Shown here: piece after piece, positions 55,741-64,000 of the stretch
Position numbering within the stretch: the stretch's first letter is position 1
Layout: each line of letters starts with the position of its first letter
Assembly: GCF_026409565.1 (NCBI RefSeq)
Contig: NZ_CP112881.1
Location: 977,501-1,041,500, forward strand
DNA: 64,000 nucleotides
From: Sneathiella aquimaris
GTDB taxonomy: Bacteria > Pseudomonadota > Alphaproteobacteria > Sneathiellales > Sneathiellaceae
Direction of reading: 5' to 3'
Made by a program: the position numbers and the translations under genes
The notes under the pieces: generated by a model
The model's database searches: none
Seen by the model: the letters and a program-made list of their open reading frames with translations, nothing else
What the model was told of the DNA's origin: nothing

Positions 55741-56628
55741 ATGGAAAAACCGATTAATAATAAAGCGTGGTTCCTTGTTGCTCCTGTTTTCTTTCTGGTG
55801 GCAATAAGTGCGATTATCCCGCTAATGACAGTGGTGAATTATTCCGTTCAGGATACGTTCGGGAATAACCAGTTCTTCTGGGCTGGAACTGAATGGTTTT
55901 CCGAGGTTCTTCATTCAGAACGGTTCTGGGATGCGCTGGGTCGCAATCTTGCTTTTTCTTTCACTATTCTGGCGATCGAAATTCCGCTAGGGATCATGAT
56001 TGCCCTGACCATGCCCAAAAAAGGGATCTGGGTTCCGGTCTGCCTTGTTCTTATGGCGTTGCCACTTCTTATCCCGTGGAACGTTGTTGGAACCATCTGG
56101 CAGGTTTTTGGCCGGGCAGACATTGGCCTTCTGGGATATACCCTTGCCGCACTTGGAATTGATTACAATTATGCAAGTAATGCCGTTGACGCTTGGGTTA
56201 CGATCATTGTGATGGATGTCTGGCATTGGACGAGTCTGGTTGTCTTACTGAGTTATGCCGGCCTGGTTTCGATTCCTGAGGCATATTATCAGGCGGCCCG
56301 CATTGATGGTGCGTCCAAATGGAAGGTCTTTCGTTACATCCAGTTGCCAAAGATGAACCGGGTGCTGCTGATCGCCGTTCTGCTGCGCTTCATGGACAGT
56401 TTCATGATTTATACCGAACCGTTTGTTTTGACAGGGGGCGGGCCAGGAAATTCCACGACCTTCCTCTCGATCGACTTGGTGAAAATGGCAATTGGTCAGT
56501 TTGATCTTGGTCCGGCGGCGGCCATGTCGATCGTCTACTTCCTGATCATCCTGCTTCTTTCGTGGGTGTTCTACACCGTGATGACCAACTATGGCTCAGA
56601 CGCCCCTGAAAAAGGAGTGCAGGACTGA
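55741..56628 (+). CDS. glpP: Glycerol ABC transporter permease GlpP
   Basis: 295 residues, six membrane helices, sugar-importer (MalF-like) class. The EAA-type loop is YYQAARIDGASKWKVFRYIQ (about 182-201), and FVLTGGGPGNSTTFLSIDL is the conserved final loop. It starts two bases after glpT and overlaps glpQ by one base (TGATG). Confidence 0.92.
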   Translation: MEKPINNKAWFLVAPVFFLVAISAIIPLMTVVNYSVQDTFGNNQFFWAGTEWFSEVLHSERFWDALGRNLAFSFTILAIEIPLGIMIALTMPKKGIWVPVCLVLMALPLLIPWNVVGTIWQVFGRADIGLLGYTLAALGIDYNYASNAVDAWVTIIVMDVWHWTSLVVLLSYAGLVSIPEAYYQAARIDGASKWKVFRYIQLPKMNRVLLIAVLLRFMDSFMIYTEPFVLTGGGPGNSTTFLSIDLVKMAIGQFDLGPAAAMSIVYFLIILLLSWVFYTVMTNYGSDAPEKGVQD

Positions 56629-57437
56629 TGACTAAGACTGCAAACATGAAGTGGCTCGTGCCAACAATCTACATCACGTTCCTGATGTTACCGATCTATT
56701 GGCTTGTTAATATGAGCTTTAAGACAAATCAGGAAATTCTGTCGACTTTTACATTGTTCCCAGAGGATTTCACCTTCCGGAACTATGAAGTCATCCTGAC
56801 CGATCCAAGCTGGTATAATGGCTATATCAACTCCATGATCTATGTGGGGTTGAATACGGTGATTGCGGTCGCTGTTGCGTTGCCGGCGGCCTATGCTTTT
56901 TCGCGTTATAAATTCCTGGGCGACAAGCATTTGTTTTTCTGGTTGCTGACCAACAGAATGGCTCCGCCAGCTGTTTTCGCCTTGCCCTTTTTTCAGCTGT
57001 ATTCGGCCTTCGGGTTAATCGATACCCACATTGCAGTTGCACTGGCTCATTGCCTGTTTAACGTGCCGCTGGCGGTCTGGATCCTTGAAGGCTTCATGTC
57101 CGGCGTTCCTAAGGAAATTGACGAAACCGCCTATATTGATGGCTATTCATTTCCACGCTTTTTCGTCAAGATTTTCATGCCTCTTACTGCGTCAGGCATT
57201 GGTGTTGCGGCGTTCTTCTGCTTCATGTTCTCATGGGTTGAACTGTTGCTGGCAAGAACGCTGACAGTGACCGATGCGAAACCGATCACAGCAACGATGA
57301 CACGGACAGTCTCGGCGTCAGGTTTGGATTGGGGCGTTTTGGCCGCTGCCGGTGTGTTGACAATCATTCCCGGTGCGCTGGTCATCTACTTTGTTCGAAA
57401 CTATATCGCCAAGGGCTTTGCCCTGGGCCGCGTTTAG
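56628..57437 (+). CDS. glpQ: Glycerol ABC transporter permease GlpQ
   Basis: 269 residues, six membrane helices, MalG-like class with EAA-type loop PKEIDETAYIDGYSFPRFFV (about 164-183). It pairs with GlpP in the membrane. Tight overlap with glpP and 15 bases to the small glpU gene. Confidence 0.92.
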   Translation: MTKTANMKWLVPTIYITFLMLPIYWLVNMSFKTNQEILSTFTLFPEDFTFRNYEVILTDPSWYNGYINSMIYVGLNTVIAVAVALPAAYAFSRYKFLGDKHLFFWLLTNRMAPPAVFALPFFQLYSAFGLIDTHIAVALAHCLFNVPLAVWILEGFMSGVPKEIDETAYIDGYSFPRFFVKIFMPLTASGIGVAAFFCFMFSWVELLLARTLTVTDAKPITATMTRTVSASGLDWGVLAAAGVLTIIPGALVIYFVRNYIAKGFALGRV

Positions 57438-57452
57438 GGAGGGCTGCAGACA

Positions 57453-57734
57453 ATGAATTTTGCATGGATGGCATGGACAATGCCGACGGCCCTGTTCTAC
57501 GGAACGATTGTCTTTCTGCTTCTGGCGATGGCGGTTTGGGAATATGCGAAACCGGGTGGAAGCCCGCGGGTTGGTATTCTCCGCTTTGAAACGACACGAG
57601 GCGATCGTTTGTTTTTATCACTGCTCGGCAGTGCCTTTATTCACCTTGCTTGGTTGGGGCTCGTTGGCCCTGATCTTTGGTGGGCACTTGGATTATCTCT
57701 GCTTTACGCCATAGGCGTGTTTAGGTGGGTGTAG
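57453..57734 (+). CDS. glpU: Small membrane protein GlpU (DUF2160 type)
   Basis: 93 residues, three hydrophobic segments (WMAWTMPTALFYGTIVFLLL, LFLSLLGSAFIHLAWLGLVG, WWALGLSLLYAIGVFRW) around a short polar loop with GGSPRVGILRFETTRGDRL. It matches the small membrane protein that accompanies rhizobial glycerol transport genes. Its function is unknown, although it is always placed between permease and binding-protein genes in such operons. Confidence 0.82.
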   Translation: MNFAWMAWTMPTALFYGTIVFLLLAMAVWEYAKPGGSPRVGILRFETTRGDRLFLSLLGSAFIHLAWLGLVGPDLWWALGLSLLYAIGVFRWV

Positions 57735-57805
57735 TTCAAGAACTTCGTCAGGAGATGCACTCATTGTGTCTCTTATAATCAGCATTAACTCCAGGGAGGA
57801 ATGAA

Positions 57806-59515
57806 ATGCGAAATTACTTACTTGCAACGACAACGGCTGTCGGGCTTGTCTTTGCTGTTGGATCTGCACATGCAGATATGGCAGCAGCAGAAAAGTTCCT
57901 GAAAGACGAAATCAAGGGTTTATCGTCACTTTCAGAAGCTGAACAAAAAGCAGAAATGAAATGGTTCGTAGAAGCTTCCGAAGCTTTCAAGGGCATGGAA
58001 ATCAAGGTCGTTTCTGAAACAATCGGGACCCATGAATATGAAGCTAAGGTTCTCGCGCCTGCCTTCACTGCGATCACTGGCATTAAAGTAACACATGACC
58101 TCATCGGCGAAGGTGATGTTGTTGAAAAACTGCAAACACAGATGCAGTCCGGTGAGAATATCTATGACGGGTACATCAACGATTCCGATCTGATCGGAAC
58201 GCATTGGCGTTATCAGCAGGCACGCAATCTGACAGACTGGATGTCTGGTGAAGGTAAAGACGTTACCTCTCCGTCACTTGACCTTAAGGACTTTGTGGGT
58301 ATCTCTTTCACAACAGGTCCTGATGGAAAACTCTATCAGTTGCCAGATCAGCAGTTCGCAAACCTTTACTGGTTCCGGTATGACTGGTTTAACGACGAAA
58401 AGAACAAAGCCGACTTTAAAGCGAAATACGGCTACGATCTTGGCGTTCCTGTAAACTGGTCTGCGTATGAAGACATCGCGGAATTCTTTACGGGCCGCGA
58501 AATTGATGGTCAAAAAGTATATGGCCACATGGACTATGGTAAAAAAGATCCATCTTTGGGTTGGCGCTTCACGGATGCATGGCTTTCAATGGCTGGCAAC
58601 GGCGACAAAGGGGAGCCAAATGGTCTTCCAGTTGATGAATGGGGTATTCGGGTTAACGAAAAAAGCCAGCCTGTTGGTTCTTGCGTTGCCCGTGGTGGTG
58701 ATACAAACGGACCAGCATCTGTCTACGCCATTGAAAAATACATCGATTGGTTGACGAAATATGCGCCACCTGAAGCCGCTGGTATGGTCTTCGGTGAAGC
58801 CGGCCCGGTTCCAGCACAGGGTGCAATTGCACAGCAGATGTTCTGGTATACAGCCTTTACCGCCGACATGGTTAAAGATGGTATTCCAGTTGTAAACGCT
58901 GACGGAACACCAAAATGGCGGATGGCGCCTTCACCACGTGGTGCGTATTGGGAAGAAGGCCAGAAGCTTGGTTATCAGGATGCCGGTTCTTGGACACTGA
59001 TGAAATCAACACCTGTTGATCGTGCAAAAGCAGCTTGGCTGTATGCTCAGTTCGTAACGTCCAAAACAGTTGACGTGAAGAAATCTCATGTTGGTTTGAC
59101 ATTCATTCGCGAGTCTACCATTCAGCATGAAAGCTTTACAGAACGGGCTCCTAAACTGGGTGGTTTGATCGAATTCTATCGTTCACCTGCTCGTGTTCAG
59201 TGGTCGCCAACGGGTACCAATGTTCCTGATTATCCAAAACTTGCACAGTTGTGGTGGCAGAATATTGGTGACGCGTCTTCAGGTGCAAAAACACCTCAGG
59301 AAGCAATGGATGCTCTTTGTGCAGCACAGGAAAAGGTTCTTGCCCGTCTGGAACGCGCCGGCGTTCAGGGTGACCTCGGTCCTAAACTGAATGAAGAAAA
59401 AGATCCTGGTTACTGGCTCAGCCAGCCAGGTGCGCCAAAAGCGAAACTGGCCAATGAAAAACCAAAACCGGTAACCGTCGATTATGACGAGCTGGTAAAA
59501 AGCTGGCAGAAATAA
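57806..59515 (+). CDS. glpV: Glycerol ABC transporter binding protein GlpV
   Basis: 569 residues, long for a binding protein but usual for GlpV. A Sec signal peptide of 23 residues ends VGSAHA-DM. The mature part starts with an unusual acidic helical segment and then the family-1 (sugar-type) binding fold, with MKVVSETIGTHEYEAKVLAP-like opening strands (read as IKVVSETIGTHEYEAK) and a Trp-rich C-terminal lobe. GGGAGGAATGAA precedes the ATG. It is last in the operon and followed by a strong terminator. Confidence 0.92.
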   Translation: MRNYLLATTTAVGLVFAVGSAHADMAAAEKFLKDEIKGLSSLSEAEQKAEMKWFVEASEAFKGMEIKVVSETIGTHEYEAKVLAPAFTAITGIKVTHDLIGEGDVVEKLQTQMQSGENIYDGYINDSDLIGTHWRYQQARNLTDWMSGEGKDVTSPSLDLKDFVGISFTTGPDGKLYQLPDQQFANLYWFRYDWFNDEKNKADFKAKYGYDLGVPVNWSAYEDIAEFFTGREIDGQKVYGHMDYGKKDPSLGWRFTDAWLSMAGNGDKGEPNGLPVDEWGIRVNEKSQPVGSCVARGGDTNGPASVYAIEKYIDWLTKYAPPEAAGMVFGEAGPVPAQGAIAQQMFWYTAFTADMVKDGIPVVNADGTPKWRMAPSPRGAYWEEGQKLGYQDAGSWTLMKSTPVDRAKAAWLYAQFVTSKTVDVKKSHVGLTFIRESTIQHESFTERAPKLGGLIEFYRSPARVQWSPTGTNVPDYPKLAQLWWQNIGDASSGAKTPQEAMDALCAAQEKVLARLERAGVQGDLGPKLNEEKDPGYWLSQPGAPKAKLANEKPKPVTVDYDELVKSWQK

Positions 59516-59536
59516 TCTGTTCACGTACTTTTTACG

Positions 59537-59567
59537 AAAGAGCCGGGTTTTCCCGGCTCTTTTTTTG
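59537..59567 (+). terminator. Rho-independent terminator of the glp operon
   Basis: AGAGCCGGG/CCCGGCTCT stem with a TTTT loop and a following T8 tract, 21 bases after the glpV stop. It is the clearest terminator in the window. Confidence 0.93.
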
Positions 59568-59661
59568 TGCGAATTTGGCAATTCGTTGGAATTGGGTTTT
59601 CCTGAATAGGGAAAGCTGCTAAAGCCTTTGGCCTGTATTGAACAAAGGAAAAAGATCGTTT

Positions 59662-60090
59662 ATGTCAGCCCCAGCAAATAGTGCCGCCGAGACAATTCAG
59701 GACCTCAAAGATGCGTTTATGTTCCTGGAAGAATGGACGGATCGTTACGGATATTTGATTGATCTGGGAAAGAAACTTCCTTCTTTTCCAGAAGAATTGC
59801 GTGTTGATGAAAACCTGATGGAGGGGTGTCAATCACAGGTTTGGCTGGTATCACATATGAAAGAAGGACGCCTTCAGATCTTGGCGGTTAGCGATGCCAT
59901 GATTGTAAGCGGGCTGATCGGACTTCTTCTCTCGGTTTATCACAATCGGACACCCGAAGAGATCTTGGCAACCGATCCCGCGTTTCTGCAGGAACTGGGA
60001 TTAAACCAGCATCTATCGCCTTCACGGAGCAACGGTTTATTTTCAATGGTTAAAACCATTATGGCGGCAGCGAAACAACATTCGGCTTAA
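59662..60090 (+). CDS. sufE: SufE-like sulfur acceptor protein
   Basis: 142 residues from the ATG at 59662; a TTG eight codons earlier is less likely. The sulfur-accepting Cys56 lies in LMEGCQSQVW, and the pattern IQDLKDAFMFLEEWTDRYGYLIDLGK is typical of SufE. It takes persulfide from the cysteine desulfurase SufS for Fe-S cluster assembly. No other suf gene is in view, so it is a stand-alone copy. Confidence 0.92.
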   Translation: MSAPANSAAETIQDLKDAFMFLEEWTDRYGYLIDLGKKLPSFPEELRVDENLMEGCQSQVWLVSHMKEGRLQILAVSDAMIVSGLIGLLLSVYHNRTPEEILATDPAFLQELGLNQHLSPSRSNGLFSMVKTIMAAAKQHSA

Positions 60091-60183
60091 GTAGAAAAAC
60101 ACTGTCTTTCCTCCCGTCTCAAGGCAGTGTAGCATATCTCCAAAATCAAGAATAAGCGGCCTGCGTGTCGCAGTTGGAGGAAT

Positions 60184-63100
60184 ATGTCTATTCAGCGTCT
60201 ACTGATTGCCAATCGGGGTGAAATCGCCCTGCGCATTGCCCGCACTGCTCATTCTCTTGGCATGACCTGCATTGGAATTTACCCAGAGGATGATCTTTCT
60301 TCTCTACATGTTAAACGCATCGCGAATATTGAGTGCATAGCCGGTGTTGGGCCAGCGGCTTACCTTGATATCGAACAGATTATTCTGGCCGCAAAAAGAT
60401 GTCAGGCGGATGCCATTCATCCGGGATATGGTTTTCTAAGTGAAAACCCGGTTTTCGCGGCCCGTTGTGCTGAGGAAGGGATCCTGTTCGTTGGGCCGGA
60501 TCAGGCCAGTTTGTCCGCTCTTGCTGATAAAAGTGCTGCGCGAGCCTTGGCAATAAAACATTCGGTTCCTGTTCTTGCTGGAACAAATGAAGCGACAACG
60601 ATAGAGCAGGCGACCTCCTTTTTCGAAGAGCTGAAAGACGGCAGTCAATTGTTTATCAAGGCGCTGGCGGGCGGCGGCGGTCGGGGTATGCGTCTGGTCG
60701 ATGATATCTCGCAAATTCCGGAAGCCTTTGAAAGTGCCGCGGCAGAGGCAAAGGCTGCTTTTGGCGATGACCGGCTCTATGTAGAGCGATGCATGACTGC
60801 TGCCCGGCATATTGAAATTCAGATCGTGGGCGATGGTGATACTGTTATTCATCTGCACGAGCGGGACTGTTCGTTGCAACGCCGAAATCAGAAAGTTCTA
60901 GAAATTGCGCCTGCGCCTCATCTTCCTACACACTTGAAAGCTTCGCTATGCGAGGCGGCATTAACACTGGCCAACGCTGTTGACTATAAAGGTTTGGGAA
61001 CGTTCGAGTTTCTGGTTTCCATGACCGATGAAACCTTTGCGTTTATGGAAGCAAATCCCCGAATTCAGGTGGAGCATACAATCACAGAGGAAATCCTGGA
61101 TTTGGATCTGGTGGCGCTTCAACTGCAAATTGCCGGGGGGAAGAGCCTGGCAGCGCTGGGCGTCCGTCAGAATGACCTGGTGGTGAAAGGCTATTCCGTG
61201 CAGGCCCGCATTAATGCAGAGACATTGGACGCGGACGGGTCGGTCAAGCCGTCGGGCGGGCAAATCAGTTATTACGAAGTGCCGCAGGGGCGCGGAATTC
61301 GCATGGATGGTGCTGCCTATTCTGGATGGCAGGTCAACCCGCGTTATGACAGCATGATTTCGAAATTGATCGTTTCCAATTCGCGGGCGGATTATCCTCA
61401 GATATTGAGAGATCTCACCCTTGCGTTACAGGCCTATCGGATTGGGGGTGTTCAAACCAGTCTGTCTTTTATGAGGGCTTTGGCTTGCAATGAAACTGTC
61501 AAAAAGGGTCGGCTAACAACCCGGTTTATTGATCAAAATATCGAGGCTATCCTGAAAACGGTTCAGGCTGATGAGAATGAAATGGTTTCAGCGCCTGACC
61601 AGTCACAATCTGGCACGGATGCAACGCCTGTGAGGGCGGTCTCTATTCAGTCTCACCTGATGGGAACCGTGGTCGATATTATGGTCGCCTCTGGTGAAGA
61701 AGTCGCCAAAGGCCAAGTGGTCGCTGTTCTTGAGGCCATGAAAATGGAGCATCAGGTAATCTCCAGTCATACAGGGATCGTTGTCGGTGTACCGGTTGCT
61801 ATTGGCCAGACGGTTCTTGAGCAGGCCGCCATTTTACATTTAGAGCCAAGAGAGATTGAAATTGACCATAGTAAGCAGGAACAAACCGTCGATCCTGATT
61901 TCATCCGCCCTGATTTAAAAGCTTTACTGGATCGGCAGGCCGCAGTTCTGGACGATGCACGCAGTGAAGCGGTTGGAAAACGGCATGCAAAAGGAAAGCG
62001 GACAATTCGGGAGAATATTGATCAGCTTATTGATCCGGGAAGTTTGTCTGAATATGGCAGTTTGAACGTGGCGGCCCAAAGATCCCGGCATAGTGTTGAG
62101 ACGCTTGAAAAAATAAGTCCGGCAGATGGTATGGTTGCGGGCACCGCCAGCATTAATGGCGATCATTTTGATGAAGAGCACTCTGCCGCTGTTGTTCTGG
62201 GATACGACTATATGGTCTTTGCCGGAACGCAGGGTGTCATGAACCATAAGAAAACTGACAGGCTTTTGCACCTTGCTGAGGCACGGAAGCTGCCTATTGT
62301 ATTTTATGGGGAGGGAGGCGGCGGACGCCCCGGTGACGTGGATATCAACGCGGCATCCACCCTTGATGTGCCAACTTTTCAGACCTATGCGCGCTTGTCC
62401 GGGCTGGTCCCTCGGATCGGTGTGGCTTCGGGACGATGTTTCGCTGGAAACGCAGCCCTTATGGGGGTGAGTGATATTCTGATCGCAACGGAAGATACAT
62501 CTATTGGCATGGGGGGGCCTGCAATGATTGAAGGCGGCGGTCTTGGCGTGTATACGCCAGAAGAAGTGGGCCCCGTTTCTGTTCAGGCGCCCAACGGCGT
62601 TATTGACGTGGTTGTTAAAGACGAGCAGGAGGCAACAGAAGTTGCCCGCAAGGCATTGTCTTATTTTCAAGGAACAATTGGGGATTTTGAAGTTGCTGAT
62701 CAGCGTCTGCTGCGGGCTTCTATCCCTGAAAACAGGCTGCGGGTCTATGACATACGGTCAGTAATTGAAATTCTGGCGGATAAAGGATCTGTTCTGGAGT
62801 TGCGGCGGGATTTTGCTAAAGGCATGATTACCGCGTTCATTCGTCTTGAAGGCCGACCCGTTGGTCTGATCGCAAATAATCCAATGCATTTGGGCGGGGC
62901 AATTGATGCGGACGGCTCTGAAAAAGCCGCCCGTCATATTCAGCTTTGCGATGCATTTGATATTCCTATCCTGACTTTGTGTGACACCCCTGGATTTATG
63001 GTGGGCCCGGATGCTGAGAAAACCGCGTTGGTTCGTAAAACGGCCCGGCTGTTTGTCGCCGCGGGAAGCGCCACCGTCCCGTTTTTCACGGTAATTTTGC

Positions 63101-63459
63101 GTAAAGGGTATGGATTGGGCGCGCAAGCTATGGGCGGTGGTTCAATGCATGCGCCTTTTGCTTGTTTCTCTTGGCCAACCGGTGAAATGGGACCGATGGG
63201 TTTGGAAGGGGCTGTCAGGCTCGGCTACAAAAAGGAACTCGCTGCGATTGAGGATATGGAAGAGCGAGAGCACTTGTTCCGTACTATGGTGGACGAGGCA
63301 TATTTGCGCGGAAAGGCAGTGAATGCGGCGGCCTTTATGGAAATAGATGATGTCATAGATCCGGCGGATACACGCCAGCGTCTCTTGCTGGCACTGCAAG
63401 CGGCGGCGCTTCCAACCCGGGGAAAAGGAAGGAAGCGCACATTCGTGGACACCTGGTAA
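60184..63459 (+). CDS. Single-chain biotin-dependent acyl-CoA carboxylase
   Basis: 1091 residues. About 1-450: biotin carboxylase (RLLIANRGEIALRIARTA start, HPGYGFLSENP, ALAGGGGRGMR ATP loop, FMEANPRIQVEHTITEE). About 490-560: biotin carrier with Lys520 in VLEAMKMEHQV. About 570-1091: a carboxyltransferase with fused beta- and alpha-like halves (GYDYMVFAGTQGVMNHKK, then IGLIANNPMHLGGAIDAD and GFMVGPDAE). This resembles the single-chain long-chain acyl-CoA carboxylase kind rather than the split AccABCD of fatty acid synthesis. Substrate (acetyl-, propionyl- or longer acyl-CoA) unknown. GGAGG lies five bases before the ATG. Confidence 0.9.
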   Translation: MSIQRLLIANRGEIALRIARTAHSLGMTCIGIYPEDDLSSLHVKRIANIECIAGVGPAAYLDIEQIILAAKRCQADAIHPGYGFLSENPVFAARCAEEGILFVGPDQASLSALADKSAARALAIKHSVPVLAGTNEATTIEQATSFFEELKDGSQLFIKALAGGGGRGMRLVDDISQIPEAFESAAAEAKAAFGDDRLYVERCMTAARHIEIQIVGDGDTVIHLHERDCSLQRRNQKVLEIAPAPHLPTHLKASLCEAALTLANAVDYKGLGTFEFLVSMTDETFAFMEANPRIQVEHTITEEILDLDLVALQLQIAGGKSLAALGVRQNDLVVKGYSVQARINAETLDADGSVKPSGGQISYYEVPQGRGIRMDGAAYSGWQVNPRYDSMISKLIVSNSRADYPQILRDLTLALQAYRIGGVQTSLSFMRALACNETVKKGRLTTRFIDQNIEAILKTVQADENEMVSAPDQSQSGTDATPVRAVSIQSHLMGTVVDIMVASGEEVAKGQVVAVLEAMKMEHQVISSHTGIVVGVPVAIGQTVLEQAAILHLEPREIEIDHSKQEQTVDPDFIRPDLKALLDRQAAVLDDARSEAVGKRHAKGKRTIRENIDQLIDPGSLSEYGSLNVAAQRSRHSVETLEKISPADGMVAGTASINGDHFDEEHSAAVVLGYDYMVFAGTQGVMNHKKTDRLLHLAEARKLPIVFYGEGGGGRPGDVDINAASTLDVPTFQTYARLSGLVPRIGVASGRCFAGNAALMGVSDILIATEDTSIGMGGPAMIEGGGLGVYTPEEVGPVSVQAPNGVIDVVVKDEQEATEVARKALSYFQGTIGDFEVADQRLLRASIPENRLRVYDIRSVIEILADKGSVLELRRDFAKGMITAFIRLEGRPVGLIANNPMHLGGAIDADGSEKAARHIQLCDAFDIPILTLCDTPGFMVGPDAEKTALVRKTARLFVAAGSATVPFFTVILRKGYGLGAQAMGGGSMHAPFACFSWPTGEMGPMGLEGAVRLGYKKELAAIEDMEEREHLFRTMVDEAYLRGKAVNAAAFMEIDDVIDPADTRQRLLLALQAAALPTRGKGRKRTFVDTW

Positions 63460-63651
63460 GGGGGCAGGGGAACGCCGCCTTACAACAGGAAAATCAAAGC
63501 CACTGATATCAAGCCGCCTTTTTATCGTTGGTCGGCGAGGGATGCACCGATCATCGGCCTGATATAAGGTATATAGGGCGTGGCGGACGCCAGTTAAATC
63601 TACATCTTTTCAACTTTGATCAAGCATCGGTGAGATTGCCGTGAAACATTG

Positions 63652-64000
63652 CTAGGGCAAGCTGTAGGGTTCCAGCCTTTTTCGAAAATGCTTGATGAAG
63701 TCCTGCAGAAGGAGAGATCTGGGATGATATTTTGGGCAAAGAATGTCGAGACGGAACGGGATTTGTGGTTCGAACGGACGGGTGATCAAACCATTTCCCA
63801 CATATTCGGCGGCATCAATAGAACTGACAACCGCAGCCCCGGTTCCATGTTTGGCCAGAAGACATGCTGTGGCAAACTGACGGACTTCAACCCGCGAAAC
63901 AAGTTCCGCACCAGCCTCATCGAAGGCCGCTTTCAACTGGTGAAAGAAACGATTGCTGCGATCCTGAACAATCATCGGCATTCCGCTTAAATCAGCTGCT
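63652..64000 (-). CDS. LysR-family regulator, C-terminal part (cut by window)
   Basis: The last ~115 residues of the effector-binding domain on the minus strand. The frame stays open through the right edge (it reads AADLSG before the internal Met at 63981), so the gene continues beyond 64000 and its start is not here. The segments MPMIVQDRSNRFFHQLKAAF, LLAKHGTGAAVVSSIDAAEY and FIKHFRKRLEP follow the LysR substrate-binding pattern. It is convergent with the carboxylase gene, 192 bases away. Confidence 0.8.
   Translation of the reverse strand, partial: AADLSGMPMIVQDRSNRFFHQLKAAFDEAGAELVSRVEVRQFATACLLAKHGTGAAVVSSIDAAEYVGNGLITRPFEPQIPFRLDILCPKYHPRSLLLQDFIKHFRKRLEPYSLP

Overview
The window looks like a chromosomal segment of an alphaproteobacterium. 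This rests on recalled family knowledge only: an rrn operon ending in initiator tRNA, a rhizobial-type glycerol ABC operon (glpDSTPQUV order), a PAS_5-type protein, GcvA-like LysR regulators and a single-chain biotin-dependent carboxylase. I cannot name the genus. Most of it is ordinary chromosome; the less ordinary parts are about 0.9-3.7 kb, 16-25 kb and 29-39 kb.

Layout. 1-937: 3' part of 23S rRNA, 5S rRNA, terminator, tRNA-fMet, terminator. 938-3850: an accessory stretch with a hotdog thioesterase and a methyltransferase, set among at least seven degenerate copies of the tRNA-fMet 3' end, most followed by a terminator hairpin. 3854-5958: a TetR regulator divergent from three small membrane proteins, of which the first and third look like paralogues and the middle one resembles a cytochrome b membrane anchor. 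6069-10957: a periplasmic solute-binding protein, a flavin oxidoreductase, an NTF2-like protein, an exported isochorismatase-like hydrolase and a PAS protein. 11229-15942: a small unknown protein, RimB-like protease, RimK glutamate ligase, AstE/AspA-type M14 enzyme, MscS channel and ZntB transporter, closely packed on the plus strand.

16006-25559: an unknown protein divergent, across a 22-bp near-palindrome, from a 1202-residue fusion of a DyP-type peroxidase and a cytochrome P450-like domain; then a class III cyclase-AAA-TPR protein and a Crp-type regulator. 25858-29241: both saccharopine dehydrogenases (lysine/2-aminoadipate metabolism) and an exported sorbosone-dehydrogenase-like propeller. 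29290-39221: a type I secretion operon with two different ABC subunits and an HlyD adaptor, divergent from its likely cargo, a 1468-residue adhesin with eight 96-residue cadherin-like repeats and an RTX C-terminus.

39233-47399: aminotransferase and LysR regulator, divergent from a ureohydrolase, a PotD/A/B/C-type ABC transporter and a nitrilase-family amidase. This is a plausible import-and-hydrolysis route for agmatine or another guanidino compound. 47377-51780: an acyl-CoA synthetase and a multi-PAS histidine kinase. 52046-59567: glycerol-3-phosphate dehydrogenase and the glycerol ABC transporter, closed by a strong terminator. 59662-64000: SufE, a 1091-residue BC-BCCP-CT carboxylase and the end of a LysR gene running off the window.

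The observation I rate highest is the DyP-P450 fusion with its unknown divergent neighbour. Next are the tRNA-3'-end array, the RimK/RimB/M14 operon and the two-ABC secretion system. No CRISPR array, transposase, integrase or phage gene was seen.
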